Source: Myxococcus hansupus (lineage in GTDB: Bacteria; Myxococcota; Myxococcia; Myxococcales; Myxococcaceae). From it: DNA of 64,000 nucleotides. Location: the NCBI RefSeq assembly GCF_000280925.3, contig NZ_CP012109.1:6964501-7028500 (forward strand). Direction: 5' to 3'. The position numbers and the translations under genes are program-made. Below are positions 15,965 through 24,685 of this stretch, in pieces (positions within the stretch are counted from its first letter, which is position 1; every line of letters starts with the position of its first letter). The notes beneath the pieces were generated by a model, which was not told the origin of the DNA, did no database searches, and saw only the letters and a list, made by a program, of their open reading frames with translations.

Positions 15965-16150
15965 TTACAACGTGCGGGTGCGCGGCGACACAGTGGGCTG
16001 AACCGTGAGCGTGGCGACACCGATGACACCACCACCCAGCGCGGGCGTGTTGCCACCCACCGCGCCATCCAGTTGCGGCAGCTCGGCGACGACGAGCGTC
16101 CGCAGGGTCTCCTTCTTCAGGGTGGGCTTCTTCGAAGATGCAGTGTTCAT
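15965..16150 (-). CDS. Cys-free lanthipeptide-like precursor peptide 6
   Basis: A 61-residue precursor and the first gene of the minus-strand array. The leader is MNTASSKKPTLKKETLRTLV then VAELPQLDGAVGG (double glycine at 32-33). The 28-residue core runs NTPALGGGVIGVATLTVQPT then VSPRTRTL; it is the longest core, Gly-rich at first and basic at the end. No Cys. AAGGAAG precedes the ATG. It is divergent from the LanB gene, with 165 bases between the starts, so both promoters should lie there. The leader keeps KKETLR but has diverged from both subgroups (LRTLV instead of LRQLD/LRQID). Confidence 0.84.
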   Translation of the reverse strand: MNTASSKKPTLKKETLRTLVVAELPQLDGAVGGNTPALGGGVIGVATLTVQPTVSPRTRTL

Positions 16151-16315
16151 GATGGGGCTTCCTTCTCCTGGAGGACTGACCACACCGCGCGCCGCGGAGG
16201 CCGCGCGGAGCCCCCCAAGCCTAAGTCACGAAAAACAACAGCCTCAAGAAATAACTGCACTCCTGCTGTACACTGAAGTCCAGCGGGTTCCCCCTCCGAG
16301 CCACGGCACCAGCCC

Positions 16316-19300
16316 ATGTCCCCACGATCTTCTTCCTCGTCCGACGCGCGCGAACTTCCGGCTGGGCGGACGCGCCCCGGGCGCGCATCTCCCTTCGTCG
16401 CCTCGGGCTTCTTCGTCCTGCGGACCCCGCTGCTGCCCTTCGACGCCCTGACGTCCTGGAGCGAGCACATGGAGGCCCCCGGCGCCGCTCCCGACGCGCT
16501 GGAAGCGGCGCTTCAACGGGACCGGCAACACCTGCGCGCCGGGCTGCGCCAGTGGGTGGAGGACCCGCTCATCCGCGAGGCCCTCTTCATCGCCTCGCCC
16601 GCGCTCGTGGAGAGCCTGCACTACTGGCAGGACAAGCCCGACTCCGAGCAGGGCCTCAAGGTGGAGCGGACGCTCGTGCGGTACTTCGCGCGCATGTCCG
16701 GCCGCAGCACGCCGTTCGGCCTGTTCGCGGGGCTCTCCGTGGGGCGCATCGGCCCGGCGACGCGCCTGCACCTGTCGCCTCGCGAGGAGCTGCGCCGCCA
16801 CACCCGCCTGGACATGGACTACGTCTGCGCGCTCGTGGAGAAGGTCCAGCAGGAGCCGGCCGTCCGGAGCGCGCTCCACTACGTCCCCAACTCCAGTCTG
16901 TACCTGGCCGCGGGCCGGCTCCGTTACATGGAGATGCGGCACATCGGCCGCGAGCGCACGTACCACCTGGTGGCCGTGGAGCCCTCGTCGTACCTGGAGG
17001 CCACGCTGGCGCGTGCCCGGGGTGGCGCGTCCGTGGAGGCGCTGGCCCAGGCGCTCGTCCAGGACGACCCTGAAATCGAACTGGGGGATGCCCGCGACTT
17101 CATCCTGGAGCTCATCGACTCTCAGGTCCTGGTCTCCACGTGGGCACCCACGCTCACCGGCCCCGAGCCCATTCCCTACCTGCTGGAGCAGTCCGCGAAC
17201 GTGCCCGCGCTCCAGCCCACGCGAGAGAAGCTGGCCTCCGCCCATGAGGCGCTGGGCCGCATCGACGCCGCGCGCCCTGGCGTCCCCGACGCGACCTACC
17301 GCGACATCGCCCGGATGCTCGAAGGGCTGCCCGTCCCCGCGGAGCTGCCCCGCCTCTTCCAGGTCGACATGGTCCGCCCCATGCGGGAGGCCACGCTGTC
17401 GCCAGCGGTGGTGGAGACGTGCCAGGGCGCCGTCGAGACGCTTCACCGGCTGGCCGTCACCGCGGGCGCGGACACGCCCATTGGCCGGTTCCAGCGGCGC
17501 TTCCTGGCCCGTTACGAAGACCGCGCCGTGCCCCTGCTGGAGGCGCTGGACGAGGACACGGGCATCGGCTTCGCGCTGGAGGGCGGCACCGGCAGCGGCA
17601 CCGGCCCGCTCCTCCAGGGGTTCGCCTTCCCCCGCCAGGAGGGCGGGCGGCGCTTCCCCGACAGCCCGCGGTGGACGCACCTGATGACGCGGCTGGAGTC
17701 GTGCTGGCGCACGCAGGCCCAGGAGCTGATCCTCACCGAGGACGACGTGCGCGTCATGGAGTCGAAGGGCACGCTCCCGCTGCCGGAGACGTTCTCCCTC
17801 GTCGCCGCCGTGGTGGGCGCCAGCGCGGAGCACGTGGACCGGGGCGACTTCCGCGTCCTTCTGGAGAACCTGGCCGGCCCCTCCGGCGCGGTGATGCTGG
17901 GGCGCTTCTGCCATGCGGACGCGGACCTGGAGGCCGCGACGCGTGAGCACCTTCGCGCCGAGGAGGCCCTGCGCCCGGACGCCCTCTTCGCGGAGGTCGT
18001 CCACCTGCCGCAGGGCCGCATGGGCAACGTCATCTGCCGTCCCGCGCTGCGCCAACACGACCTCGTGTTCCTGGGCCAGTCTGGCGTGCCCACGGAGCAG
18101 CAAATCGCGCTGTCCGACCTGTGGCTCTCCGTGGAACAGGGCCGGCTCGTGCTGCGTTCGCGGAAGCTGGGCCGCGAGGTCATCCCCCGGCTGACGCACG
18201 CCCACAACTACTTCACGCTCGGGCTCGGGGCGTACCGCTTCCTGGGCCAGCTTCAGCAACAGGGCGTGGTGAATCTGGCCTTCAACTGGGGCCCGCTCGC
18301 CCAGGTTCCCTTCCTCCCCCGCGTGGTGCATGGCCGCGCGGTGTTGTCGCTGGCGAAGTGGAACGTGACGGCGGAGCAGCTCAAGGCCTGGGGCGCGGAG
18401 CAGGGCAGCGCGCGCTTCGCGGCCATCCAGCGGTTCCGGCGGGAGGCGCGCCTGCCGCGCTGGGTCTACCTCCACGACGGCGACAACCAGCTCCCCATCG
18501 ACCTGGACAACGTATTGAGCGTGGACACCTTCATCCACCTCACGCGCAAGCGTCCCGCGGGCGTGCAGTTGGAGGAGCTGTATCCCTCGCCGGAGGGGCT
18601 CTGCGTGACGGGGCCGGATGGCCGCTACCACCACGAGCTGGTGCTCCCCTTCCACCGCCGCGAGCCCTCGCGCGCCGCCGCCGGAGCACGGGCCGCGCCT
18701 TCGGCCGCCGTGCGCCGCACCTTCCCGCCCGGCTCCGAGTGGCTCTACGCGAAGCTCTACACCGGCACCGCCACCGCGGACCGGCTGCTCACCCTCACGC
18801 TCACGCCCGTGCTGCGGCGACTCAGCGCGGCGGGCGCCATCTCACACGCGTTCTTCCTGCGCTACGGCGACCCGGACTGGCACGTGCGCGTCCGCCTGCA
18901 CGGTCCACCGGAGCGGCTGCACGCGGAGGCCCTGCCCGCGCTGATGGCGGCGTGCGCCAGCGCCCTGGACTCCGGCGAGGGATGGAAGCTTCAGCTCGAC
19001 ACCTACGAGCGCGAAGTGGAGCGCTACGGCGGCCCCGCCGGAGTCGAGCTGGCCGAGCAGCTCTTCGCGGCGGACAGCGACGCCGTGCTGGGGCTGCTGG
19101 AGGCGTACCCCGGTGACGCGGGCGCCAGCGTCCGTTGGAAGCTGGCGCTGCTGGGCCTGGACACGCTGCTGAGCGGACTGGGCCTGTCCCTGCCCGCGAA
19201 GCTGGACATCGCCACCCGGTGCCGCCACGGCTTCGGTGCCGAGTTCCACGTCAACGCGCACTTCGAGGACCAGCTCAGCCAGCGCTTCCGCCAGGAGCGG

Positions 19301-19615
19301 CGCGAGCTCGAGCAACTGCTTAGCCTGACGGCAGCACACGAGGGCCCCTGGAAGGCCGCGCTCGACATCCTGGAGCGGCGCGAACAGCGGCTGCGCCCCA
19401 TCGCCCAACAGCTTCACACAGCGGAGCGGGAGGGCCTCCTCACCGTGCCCGTGACGGGGCTCGCCGGCAGCTTCCTGCACATGCACGTCAACCGGATGCT
19501 CCCCAGCGACCAGCGCGCCCAGGAGCTCATCCTCTATGACTTCCTGGCCCGGCTCTATCGTTCGCGTCTCGCGAGGGCGCGCAAGGCGGAAGATGCCGGT
19601 GGCGCCCCTGCATAG
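16316..19615 (+). CDS. full-length LanB-type lantibiotic dehydratase
   Basis: This is a 1099-residue class I lanthipeptide dehydratase. The N-terminal glutamylation domain spans roughly 40-760, with the family hallmark RYFARMSGRSTPFGLFAGL at about 120-140. The C-terminal SpaB_C/thiopeptide-type elimination domain runs from about 807 to 1085 (EWLYAKLYTGTATADRLL; FFLRYGDPDWHVRVRLHG). Because both halves are present it should activate Ser/Thr with glutamyl-tRNA and eliminate to dehydroamino acids. It is not a split or small LanB. It lies between six precursors and a seventh. No LanC cyclase is encoded nearby. The first 40 residues are a poorly conserved basic stretch, and the true start could be slightly downstream. 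Confidence 0.93.
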   Translation: MSPRSSSSSDARELPAGRTRPGRASPFVASGFFVLRTPLLPFDALTSWSEHMEAPGAAPDALEAALQRDRQHLRAGLRQWVEDPLIREALFIASPALVESLHYWQDKPDSEQGLKVERTLVRYFARMSGRSTPFGLFAGLSVGRIGPATRLHLSPREELRRHTRLDMDYVCALVEKVQQEPAVRSALHYVPNSSLYLAAGRLRYMEMRHIGRERTYHLVAVEPSSYLEATLARARGGASVEALAQALVQDDPEIELGDARDFILELIDSQVLVSTWAPTLTGPEPIPYLLEQSANVPALQPTREKLASAHEALGRIDAARPGVPDATYRDIARMLEGLPVPAELPRLFQVDMVRPMREATLSPAVVETCQGAVETLHRLAVTAGADTPIGRFQRRFLARYEDRAVPLLEALDEDTGIGFALEGGTGSGTGPLLQGFAFPRQEGGRRFPDSPRWTHLMTRLESCWRTQAQELILTEDDVRVMESKGTLPLPETFSLVAAVVGASAEHVDRGDFRVLLENLAGPSGAVMLGRFCHADADLEAATREHLRAEEALRPDALFAEVVHLPQGRMGNVICRPALRQHDLVFLGQSGVPTEQQIALSDLWLSVEQGRLVLRSRKLGREVIPRLTHAHNYFTLGLGAYRFLGQLQQQGVVNLAFNWGPLAQVPFLPRVVHGRAVLSLAKWNVTAEQLKAWGAEQGSARFAAIQRFRREARLPRWVYLHDGDNQLPIDLDNVLSVDTFIHLTRKRPAGVQLEELYPSPEGLCVTGPDGRYHHELVLPFHRREPSRAAAGARAAPSAAVRRTFPPGSEWLYAKLYTGTATADRLLTLTLTPVLRRLSAAGAISHAFFLRYGDPDWHVRVRLHGPPERLHAEALPALMAACASALDSGEGWKLQLDTYEREVERYGGPAGVELAEQLFAADSDAVLGLLEAYPGDAGASVRWKLALLGLDTLLSGLGLSLPAKLDIATRCRHGFGAEFHVNAHFEDQLSQRFRQERRELEQLLSLTAAHEGPWKAALDILERREQRLRPIAQQLHTAEREGLLTVPVTGLAGSFLHMHVNRMLPSDQRAQELILYDFLARLYRSRLARARKAEDAGGAPA

Positions 19616-19637
19616 ACAGACACCGTCACCGGAAACC

Positions 19638-19666
19638 CCGCGCGCCCCCGAGGAGGGGGCACGCGG
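19638..19666. terminator. bidirectional hairpin between LanB and precursor 7
   Basis: Arms CCGCGCGCCCCC (19638-19649) and GGGGGCACGCGG (19655-19666) pair with one mismatch. The hairpin sits between the convergent 3' ends of the dehydratase gene and precursor 7. No long T-run is present. Confidence 0.65.
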
Positions 19667-19696
19667 CTGGAACCCGGGGTGGCTCCACGACGGATA

Positions 19697-19873
19697 TCAG
19701 TGCTCGGCGCTGAGGGTCTCGGCGATGGTGACCGTCAGGAGGCTGGTGGTGCCAATGGTCGTGGTCGCGCCGGTGCCGCCGACGGCGCCCTCCAGCATCG
19801 ACTTGTCACTGCCCTCCAACACCCGAAGCGTCTCCTTCTTCAACGACAGCTTCTTCGAAGTCTGTGCAGCCAT
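19697..19873 (-). CDS. Cys-free lanthipeptide-like precursor peptide 7
   Basis: A 58-residue precursor separated from the other six by the LanB gene. The leader is MAAQTSKKLSLKKETLRVLE then GSDKSMLEGAVGG (double glycine at 32-33). The core is TGATTTIGTTSLLTVTIAET then LSAEH, with eight Thr and two Ser in 25 residues and no Cys. It lacks the TP dipeptide shared by the other cores. GGAGG lies 6 bases before the ATG at 19873, so the longer in-frame reading (from 19909) is not used. It is divergent from the HlyD-like/exporter operon and convergent with LanB. Confidence 0.87.
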   Translation of the reverse strand: MAAQTSKKLSLKKETLRVLEGSDKSMLEGAVGGTGATTTIGTTSLLTVTIAETLSAEH

Positions 19874-20149
19874 TGCGACCTCCATGATGGGTTTGAAAAA
19901 CCTTCCCATGCGTCAAACAGCAATTCAAGGGAGCCCCTCAAGAGTCGACGATGACTCATGTATCACGCAGTGCATTGTTCATCGCCCTGCGCCGCGCGCA
20001 CGCTGCGCGGTGTCGAAGACTCAGCGTGAAAACAACATGACTCCGGCTGCAGGCCCGCTTCGCTCCACAGGCCGCCAGACAGCCGGGCGCGCCATTTGGT
20101 CCAAGCCGGGACATTCGCTATCGTCCCGTATCTCCGGTCCTCGTCCGCC

Positions 20150-21100
20150 ATGAGCCAGAATCCGCATCAGTCATCGCTCTTCCGGCAGGAGGCGCTCGAC
20201 CATTACGCCAAGCCCGAGGTCCGGGGGAACCTGCTCCGGGTCGACCCGTTCTGGGCGCGCGTCACGTACTGGCTCATCCTCGCGGTGGCGCTCGTGCTGG
20301 GGGTGGGCCTCACCGTCGTCGAAATCAATGACTACGCGACGGGTCCCGTGCTCATCCAGGTCCGCGGCCTGGAGGATTTGACGGTGACGTCCGCGGGGCG
20401 CGTCAGCAAGGTGCTCGTGGAGCGAGGGCAATACGTCCAGGCGGGACAGCCGCTGGTGGAGCTGCACTCGCCGGTGGAGCAGGCGGAGCGCAGCCGGATG
20501 ACGCAGGAGTTCCGCGCGCAGCTCGCCGCGGGCCTGCTCAACCCGCTCGACGCCATGTCCCGGCAGGCGCTCTCCAATTTGCGCAGCCAGGTGGACCTCA
20601 GCGAGGCGCGGCTGTCGGAGCGCGTGCTCCGGGCCACCGTCAGTGGCCGCGTCTATGACGTCCGCGTGCGAGAGAACCAGTACCTGAACGCCGGGCAGGC
20701 GGTGGCCTCCATCCTCCAGGATGGCTCCGAGGCCTTCGCGCTGGCGCTCGTGCCCGGCCAGTACCGCCCCATGCTGGAGGCCGGGCAACAGATTCGCATG
20801 GAGGTCTCCGGCTTCCCCTACGCGTACCAGTACTTCCAGGTGACGTCCGTCAGCGACGAGCTGGTGGGACCCGCCGAGGTGCGGCGCTATCTGGGGCCGG
20901 GGCTCGGCGACGCGCTGCCGCTCCAGGGGCCCCACGTGGCGGTGGAGGGCCGGCTGCCCGGCGCGACCTTCGACGTGGATGGACGCAGCTACTCCTATTA
21001 CACGGGCATGCCCGGCGTCGCCTGGGTGCGCGTGCGCATCCGCAACGGCTGGCTGACCCTGTTCCCCGTGCTCGAACTCCTCGGAAAACACCGTGGCTGA
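20150..21100 (+). CDS. HlyD-type membrane fusion protein of the peptide exporter
   Basis: A 316-residue periplasmic adaptor. One N-terminal transmembrane helix (about 37-57, YWLILAVALVLGVGLTVVEI) is followed by a biotinyl-lipoyl-like half (GRVSKVLVERGQYVQAGQPL), a short helical hairpin and the second half (VSGRVYDVRVRENQYLNAGQ). It should link the inner-membrane C39 ABC transporter, whose GTG start overlaps its last 8 bases, to the outer side of the envelope. It is shorter than classical HlyD because the coiled-coil hairpin is abbreviated. The ATG at 20150 was chosen; the 18 upstream codons lack a start context. Confidence 0.87.
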   Translation: MSQNPHQSSLFRQEALDHYAKPEVRGNLLRVDPFWARVTYWLILAVALVLGVGLTVVEINDYATGPVLIQVRGLEDLTVTSAGRVSKVLVERGQYVQAGQPLVELHSPVEQAERSRMTQEFRAQLAAGLLNPLDAMSRQALSNLRSQVDLSEARLSERVLRATVSGRVYDVRVRENQYLNAGQAVASILQDGSEAFALALVPGQYRPMLEAGQQIRMEVSGFPYAYQYFQVTSVSDELVGPAEVRRYLGPGLGDALPLQGPHVAVEGRLPGATFDVDGRSYSYYTGMPGVAWVRVRIRNGWLTLFPVLELLGKHRG

Positions 21101-23324
21101 AGAAGAAGACTCCGCGGGCTCACTGTTCGACCGCTTCCCCGCCCTGGCCCGCATTGGCGAGCACCTGCGGCGAAGGCGCGTCCCCTTCATCGCGCAGCTC
21201 ACGGCCGCTGACTGCGGCGCCGCGTCCCTGGCCATGGTGCTGGGGTACTGGGGACGGCGCATCAGCCTGGACGAGGTCCACGCGGCCACGGGCCTGACGC
21301 TGCGAGGCGTCAGCGCGCTGGCGTTGCTCGAGGCGGGCCAGCGCTTCGGCCTGGTGGGCCGCGCCGCGCGGGTGGACATCGACGAGTTGCACCTGCTGGA
21401 CCCCGCCACCATCCTGCACTGGGAGTTCCGGCATTTCGTCGTCTTCGAGCGGCTGACGTCGAAGGGCGTGGAGCTGGTGGACCCGGGCTTCGGCCGGCGC
21501 ACCGTGCCCATGGAGCAGTTCCGCAAGTCCTTCACGGGCGTCGCGCTGCTCTTCGAGCCGTCTGAGACCTTCGAGACGGGCGGCACCGTCCCCGGCCCCC
21601 GCCGCTACCTGCGGCTCGTCACCGAGCGCAGCACCACGCTGCGGCGCATCGTCGTGATGTCGGTGCTGCTCCAGTTGTTCGCGCTCGCGCTGCCGTCCCT
21701 CACCGGCGCGGTGGTGGACCGGGTGGTCCCCAGCGGCAACGTCTCGCTGCTGGGGGTCCTCGCCGCGGGCATGGGCGCCCTGGTCGTCTTCCAGTTCGCC
21801 GCGTCGCTGGTGCGCTCACACCTGCTGCTGCATCTGCGCACGTACCTGGACGCGCGGATGACCGTGGGCTTCCTGGACCACCTGGTGCGGCTGCCCTTCT
21901 CGTTCCTCCAGTTGCGCTCGACCGGCGACTTGATGAGCCGGCTCAACAGCAACGCCACGGTGCGCGAGCTGCTCACCTCCGGCGCGCTGTCCGCCGTGCT
22001 GGACGGAACGCTGGTGTGCATCTACCTGGTCCTGCTGTTCTACGGGAGCTGGCAGATGGCCCTGCTCGTGCTGGGGCTGGCGCTGCTGCAGGTGCTCGTC
22101 TTCGTGTTCGCGCGCAAGCGCCAGCGGGAGCTGATGTCCCGCAGCCTCGAGGTGAACGCCAGCGCGCAGAACTACGAGGTGGAGCTCTTCAACGGCATCC
22201 AGACGCTCAAGGCCATGGGGCTGGAGGACCGGGCCGTGCAGCACTGGTCCAACCTCTACGTGGACGTGCTCAACGTGTCGCTGGACCGCGGCCGGCTGTC
22301 CGCGTTGACCGACTCCTTCACCGCCACGCTGCGCATGGCGTCTCCGCTGGCGACGCTGGCGGTGGGCACCTGGCTGGTGCTTGAGCATCAGCAGCTCTCC
22401 CTGGGCGAGATGCTGGCCATCAACGCGCTGGCGGGGAACTTCCTCACGCCCATCTCCAACCTGGTGGCCACCGCGTTCCAGTTGCAACTGGTGGGCAGCT
22501 ACCTGGACCGCGTGGACGACATCCTCCAGGCGAAGCCGGAGCAGACGGACGACACGCCCCGCCGCGCGCACAAGCTGCAGGGCGGCATCCAGGTGGACGG
22601 CGTTTCGTTCCAGTACGGCAGCCGCGCCACGCCCGTGCTCCAGGACGTCAGCGTGGACGTCCAACCCGGCCAGTTCGTGGCCATCGTCGGCCGCTCCGGC
22701 GCGGGCAAGTCCACGCTGGCCAACCTGCTGCTCGGGCTGTACCTGCCGACGAAGGGGGACATCCGCTACGACGGCAACTCCCTGCGGGAGCTCGATTTGC
22801 GGGACGTGCGCCGGCAGATGGGCGTGGTGCTGCAGAACCCCGCCCTCTTCCAGGGGGACATCCGGAAGAACATCGCCTACTCCGACCCCAGCCTGCCCCT
22901 GGAGCAGGTGCTGGAGGCCGCCCGTCGCGCGCAGATTCACGACGAGGTGATGGCCATGCCCATGAAGTACGAGACGATTCTCAGCGACATGGGCAGCTCC
23001 CTGTCGGGAGGCCAGCGTCAACGGCTCGCGCTGGCGCGCTCGCTCGTGCATGGCCCGGCCATCCTGCTGCTGGACGAGGCCACCAACGCGCTCGACACGA
23101 AGACGGAGCGGGCCGTGCAGGACGCCATCGCGGAGCTGAACTGCACGCGCGTGGTGATTGCCCACCGCCTGAGCACCATTCGGGACGCGGACCTCATCCT
23201 CGTCATGGACCAGGGGCGCCTGGTGGAGCAGGGACGCCACGATGATCTGATGGCGCTCCAGGGGCACTACAGCGAGCTGGTGGCGCATCAGGACCGCGTC
23301 CTCCAGCAGAAGCTCACGGGGTGA
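21093..23324 (+). CDS. C39-peptidase ABC exporter (PCAT) for GG-leader peptides
   Basis: A 743-residue bacteriocin-type processing exporter. The N-terminal C39 cysteine peptidase (about 28-150) has PFIAQLTAADCGAASLAM with Gln35 and Cys41, His114 in FRHFVVFE, and Asp130 in DPGFG, so the triad is intact. Six transmembrane helices follow (about 170-440). The ATPase domain has Walker A GRSGAGKST (about 533-541), signature LSGGQRQR (about 637) and Walker B LLLDEATNALD (about 657). It should cut precursors after the double glycine and export the cores. GTG start. The last about 50 bases are duplicated downstream. Confidence 0.95.
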   Translation: MAEEEDSAGSLFDRFPALARIGEHLRRRRVPFIAQLTAADCGAASLAMVLGYWGRRISLDEVHAATGLTLRGVSALALLEAGQRFGLVGRAARVDIDELHLLDPATILHWEFRHFVVFERLTSKGVELVDPGFGRRTVPMEQFRKSFTGVALLFEPSETFETGGTVPGPRRYLRLVTERSTTLRRIVVMSVLLQLFALALPSLTGAVVDRVVPSGNVSLLGVLAAGMGALVVFQFAASLVRSHLLLHLRTYLDARMTVGFLDHLVRLPFSFLQLRSTGDLMSRLNSNATVRELLTSGALSAVLDGTLVCIYLVLLFYGSWQMALLVLGLALLQVLVFVFARKRQRELMSRSLEVNASAQNYEVELFNGIQTLKAMGLEDRAVQHWSNLYVDVLNVSLDRGRLSALTDSFTATLRMASPLATLAVGTWLVLEHQQLSLGEMLAINALAGNFLTPISNLVATAFQLQLVGSYLDRVDDILQAKPEQTDDTPRRAHKLQGGIQVDGVSFQYGSRATPVLQDVSVDVQPGQFVAIVGRSGAGKSTLANLLLGLYLPTKGDIRYDGNSLRELDLRDVRRQMGVVLQNPALFQGDIRKNIAYSDPSLPLEQVLEAARRAQIHDEVMAMPMKYETILSDMGSSLSGGQRQRLALARSLVHGPAILLLDEATNALDTKTERAVQDAIAELNCTRVVIAHRLSTIRDADLILVMDQGRLVEQGRHDDLMALQGHYSELVAHQDRVLQQKLTG

Positions 23325-23554
23325 TGCCCCCAGGCACCCGGCAGGGGCGCCTGGAGCGCGGTGCCCCGCACCAGCGAGCTTGTGGCGCATCAGGACCGCG
23401 TCCTCCAGCAGAAGCTCACGGGGTGACGCCCCAGACACCCGGCAGGGGCGCCCGGCGCGCGGTGCCCCGCACCAGCGAGCTTGTGGCGCATCAGGACCGC
23501 GTCCTCCAGCAGAAGCTCACGGGGTGATGCCCCCAGGCACCCGGCAGGGGCGTC
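23271..23554 (+). repeat. three tandem copies of the exporter gene 3' end
   Basis: A unit of about 101-102 bases is repeated at 23271-23372, 23373-23473 and 23474 to about 23554. The first copy is the true 3' end of the exporter gene plus its flanking DNA. Copies 2 and 3 preserve most of the same coding tail, including the stop codon, plus the same flanking hairpin. The 320 bases between this gene and the next minus-strand gene hold only these repeats and about 90 bases with nothing recognisable. Confidence 0.9.
23330..23354 (+). terminator. hairpin after the exporter gene
   Basis: CCAGGC (23330-23335) pairs with GCCTGG (23349-23354), with an inner CCC/GGG pairing. It is just past the stop codon. 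Versions of it recur in the two downstream repeat copies. A T-run is absent, so its terminator role is tentative. Confidence 0.45.
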
Positions 23555-23644
23555 TGGCGGGCAGCGCCCCTCACGCCGGCGGCAGCCTCCAGGACGCGCC
23601 GCTCCGGGCGCGGCCCTCTCCCTTCACGTCGGCCTGAGCCGCCG

Positions 23645-24553
23645 TCACGGCGTCTGTCGAGACACGGGCGGCGGCCCCAGCTCCACATCCGCCAGAAGGC
23701 CCGTCGCCAACCGGTCGCGCAGTGAGCTGTCCAACCGCAGCCGGGCCTCCGCCTTCTGGTGCCGCGAGGACACGTCCACCTCGGGCGCGAGGCTGTCCAC
23801 CTCGCCATCCAGCGTCAGGCCCAGCGCGGGCAGATGGACTCGCACCGGCGTCCCCAGGCGCACTTTGGGCGCGACGTGTTCCGGGACGGCGAAGCGCAGC
23901 TTCAGCTCCTCGCTCACCAAGCGCACGACGGGGGTCGCCCGGCCCACCGTGACGCCGGGCACCTGGTACAGCTCGGTGACGCGGCCCGCGAAGGGCGCGC
24001 GAATCCGCGCCAGCTCCAGGTTCCGGCTCGCGGCGTCGAGCACCGCCTTGGCCTCCGCGCGCCGGGCCTGCGCCAGCTCCACGTTCACCTTCGCCAGGGC
24101 CACCTCGGTCTCCGCCGTCTCCACGGCCTCCGCGGCGGTGAAGGCCTGGATGCGCTGCTCACGCTTGAGGCGCTGCTGCGACTGGAGCAGCAGCAGCTCC
24201 GTGCGGCTCACCTCCGCCTGCGCCGCCTGGAACTGGGCCTGGCGCGCCGCGGCCTCCAGTTGAAGCGGCTCCAGCTCGAGCTGGGCCAGCACCTGTCCAG
24301 AGGTGACGCGGTCGCCCAGGTTCACCTTGAGCACCTGCAACCGGCCATCCTGCTGCGCGGTCAGGTCCAACGTGTGACGGGCCACCACCACGCCGACGAG
24401 CGGCTCCGCTCCGGAAGGTTTGGAACGCTGCGCCTGCGCGGCGTCTGGTGCCGGCGCGGCCGCCAGCGCCCCCGCCGCGCCCAGCAAGACGGCGCCCACC
24501 ACCCCACCACGGACTGGACGCAGGATGCGCCTGACACAATCCCTTCGACTCAC
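23645..24553 (-). CDS. efflux RND/ABC-type periplasmic adaptor (MFP)
   Basis: A 302-residue periplasmic adaptor with a signal peptide (about residues 1-42, APAPDAAQAQ region). The lipoyl halves DGRLQVLKVNLGDRVTSGQVLA and FAGRVTELYQVPGVTVGRAT flank a long coiled-coil hairpin (about 90-180, many Ala/Gln/Glu). A beta-barrel domain follows (VRVHLPALGLTLDGEV). It resembles the MFP subunits of tripartite efflux pumps. GTG start. It is convergent with the exporter operon and is not in the same operon, so it could serve the peptide exporter or an unrelated pump elsewhere. No matching inner-membrane pump gene lies beside it. Confidence 0.82.
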   Translation of the reverse strand: MSRRDCVRRILRPVRGGVVGAVLLGAAGALAAAPAPDAAQAQRSKPSGAEPLVGVVVARHTLDLTAQQDGRLQVLKVNLGDRVTSGQVLAQLELEPLQLEAAARQAQFQAAQAEVSRTELLLLQSQQRLKREQRIQAFTAAEAVETAETEVALAKVNVELAQARRAEAKAVLDAASRNLELARIRAPFAGRVTELYQVPGVTVGRATPVVRLVSEELKLRFAVPEHVAPKVRLGTPVRVHLPALGLTLDGEVDSLAPEVDVSSRHQKAEARLRLDSSLRDRLATGLLADVELGPPPVSRQTP

Positions 24554-24685
24554 GCGGTGGACTCTTCGCTGGAGAGGACGTGGGCGCGCATGCTGCCCGT
24601 CAGTCTACACCGCGCCTCCCCCACCCTGAAACGGCCGAGGGCCGCCACCCGGAGCCCCAGACAGGCTCCCGGCGCGGCCCTCACA

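Noticed and set aside
23373..23637. Small ORFs encoding SELVAHQDRVLQQKLTG-like tails in the repeat copies
   Set aside because: They are duplicated ends of the exporter gene without a start or ribosome binding site of their own, so not separate genes.
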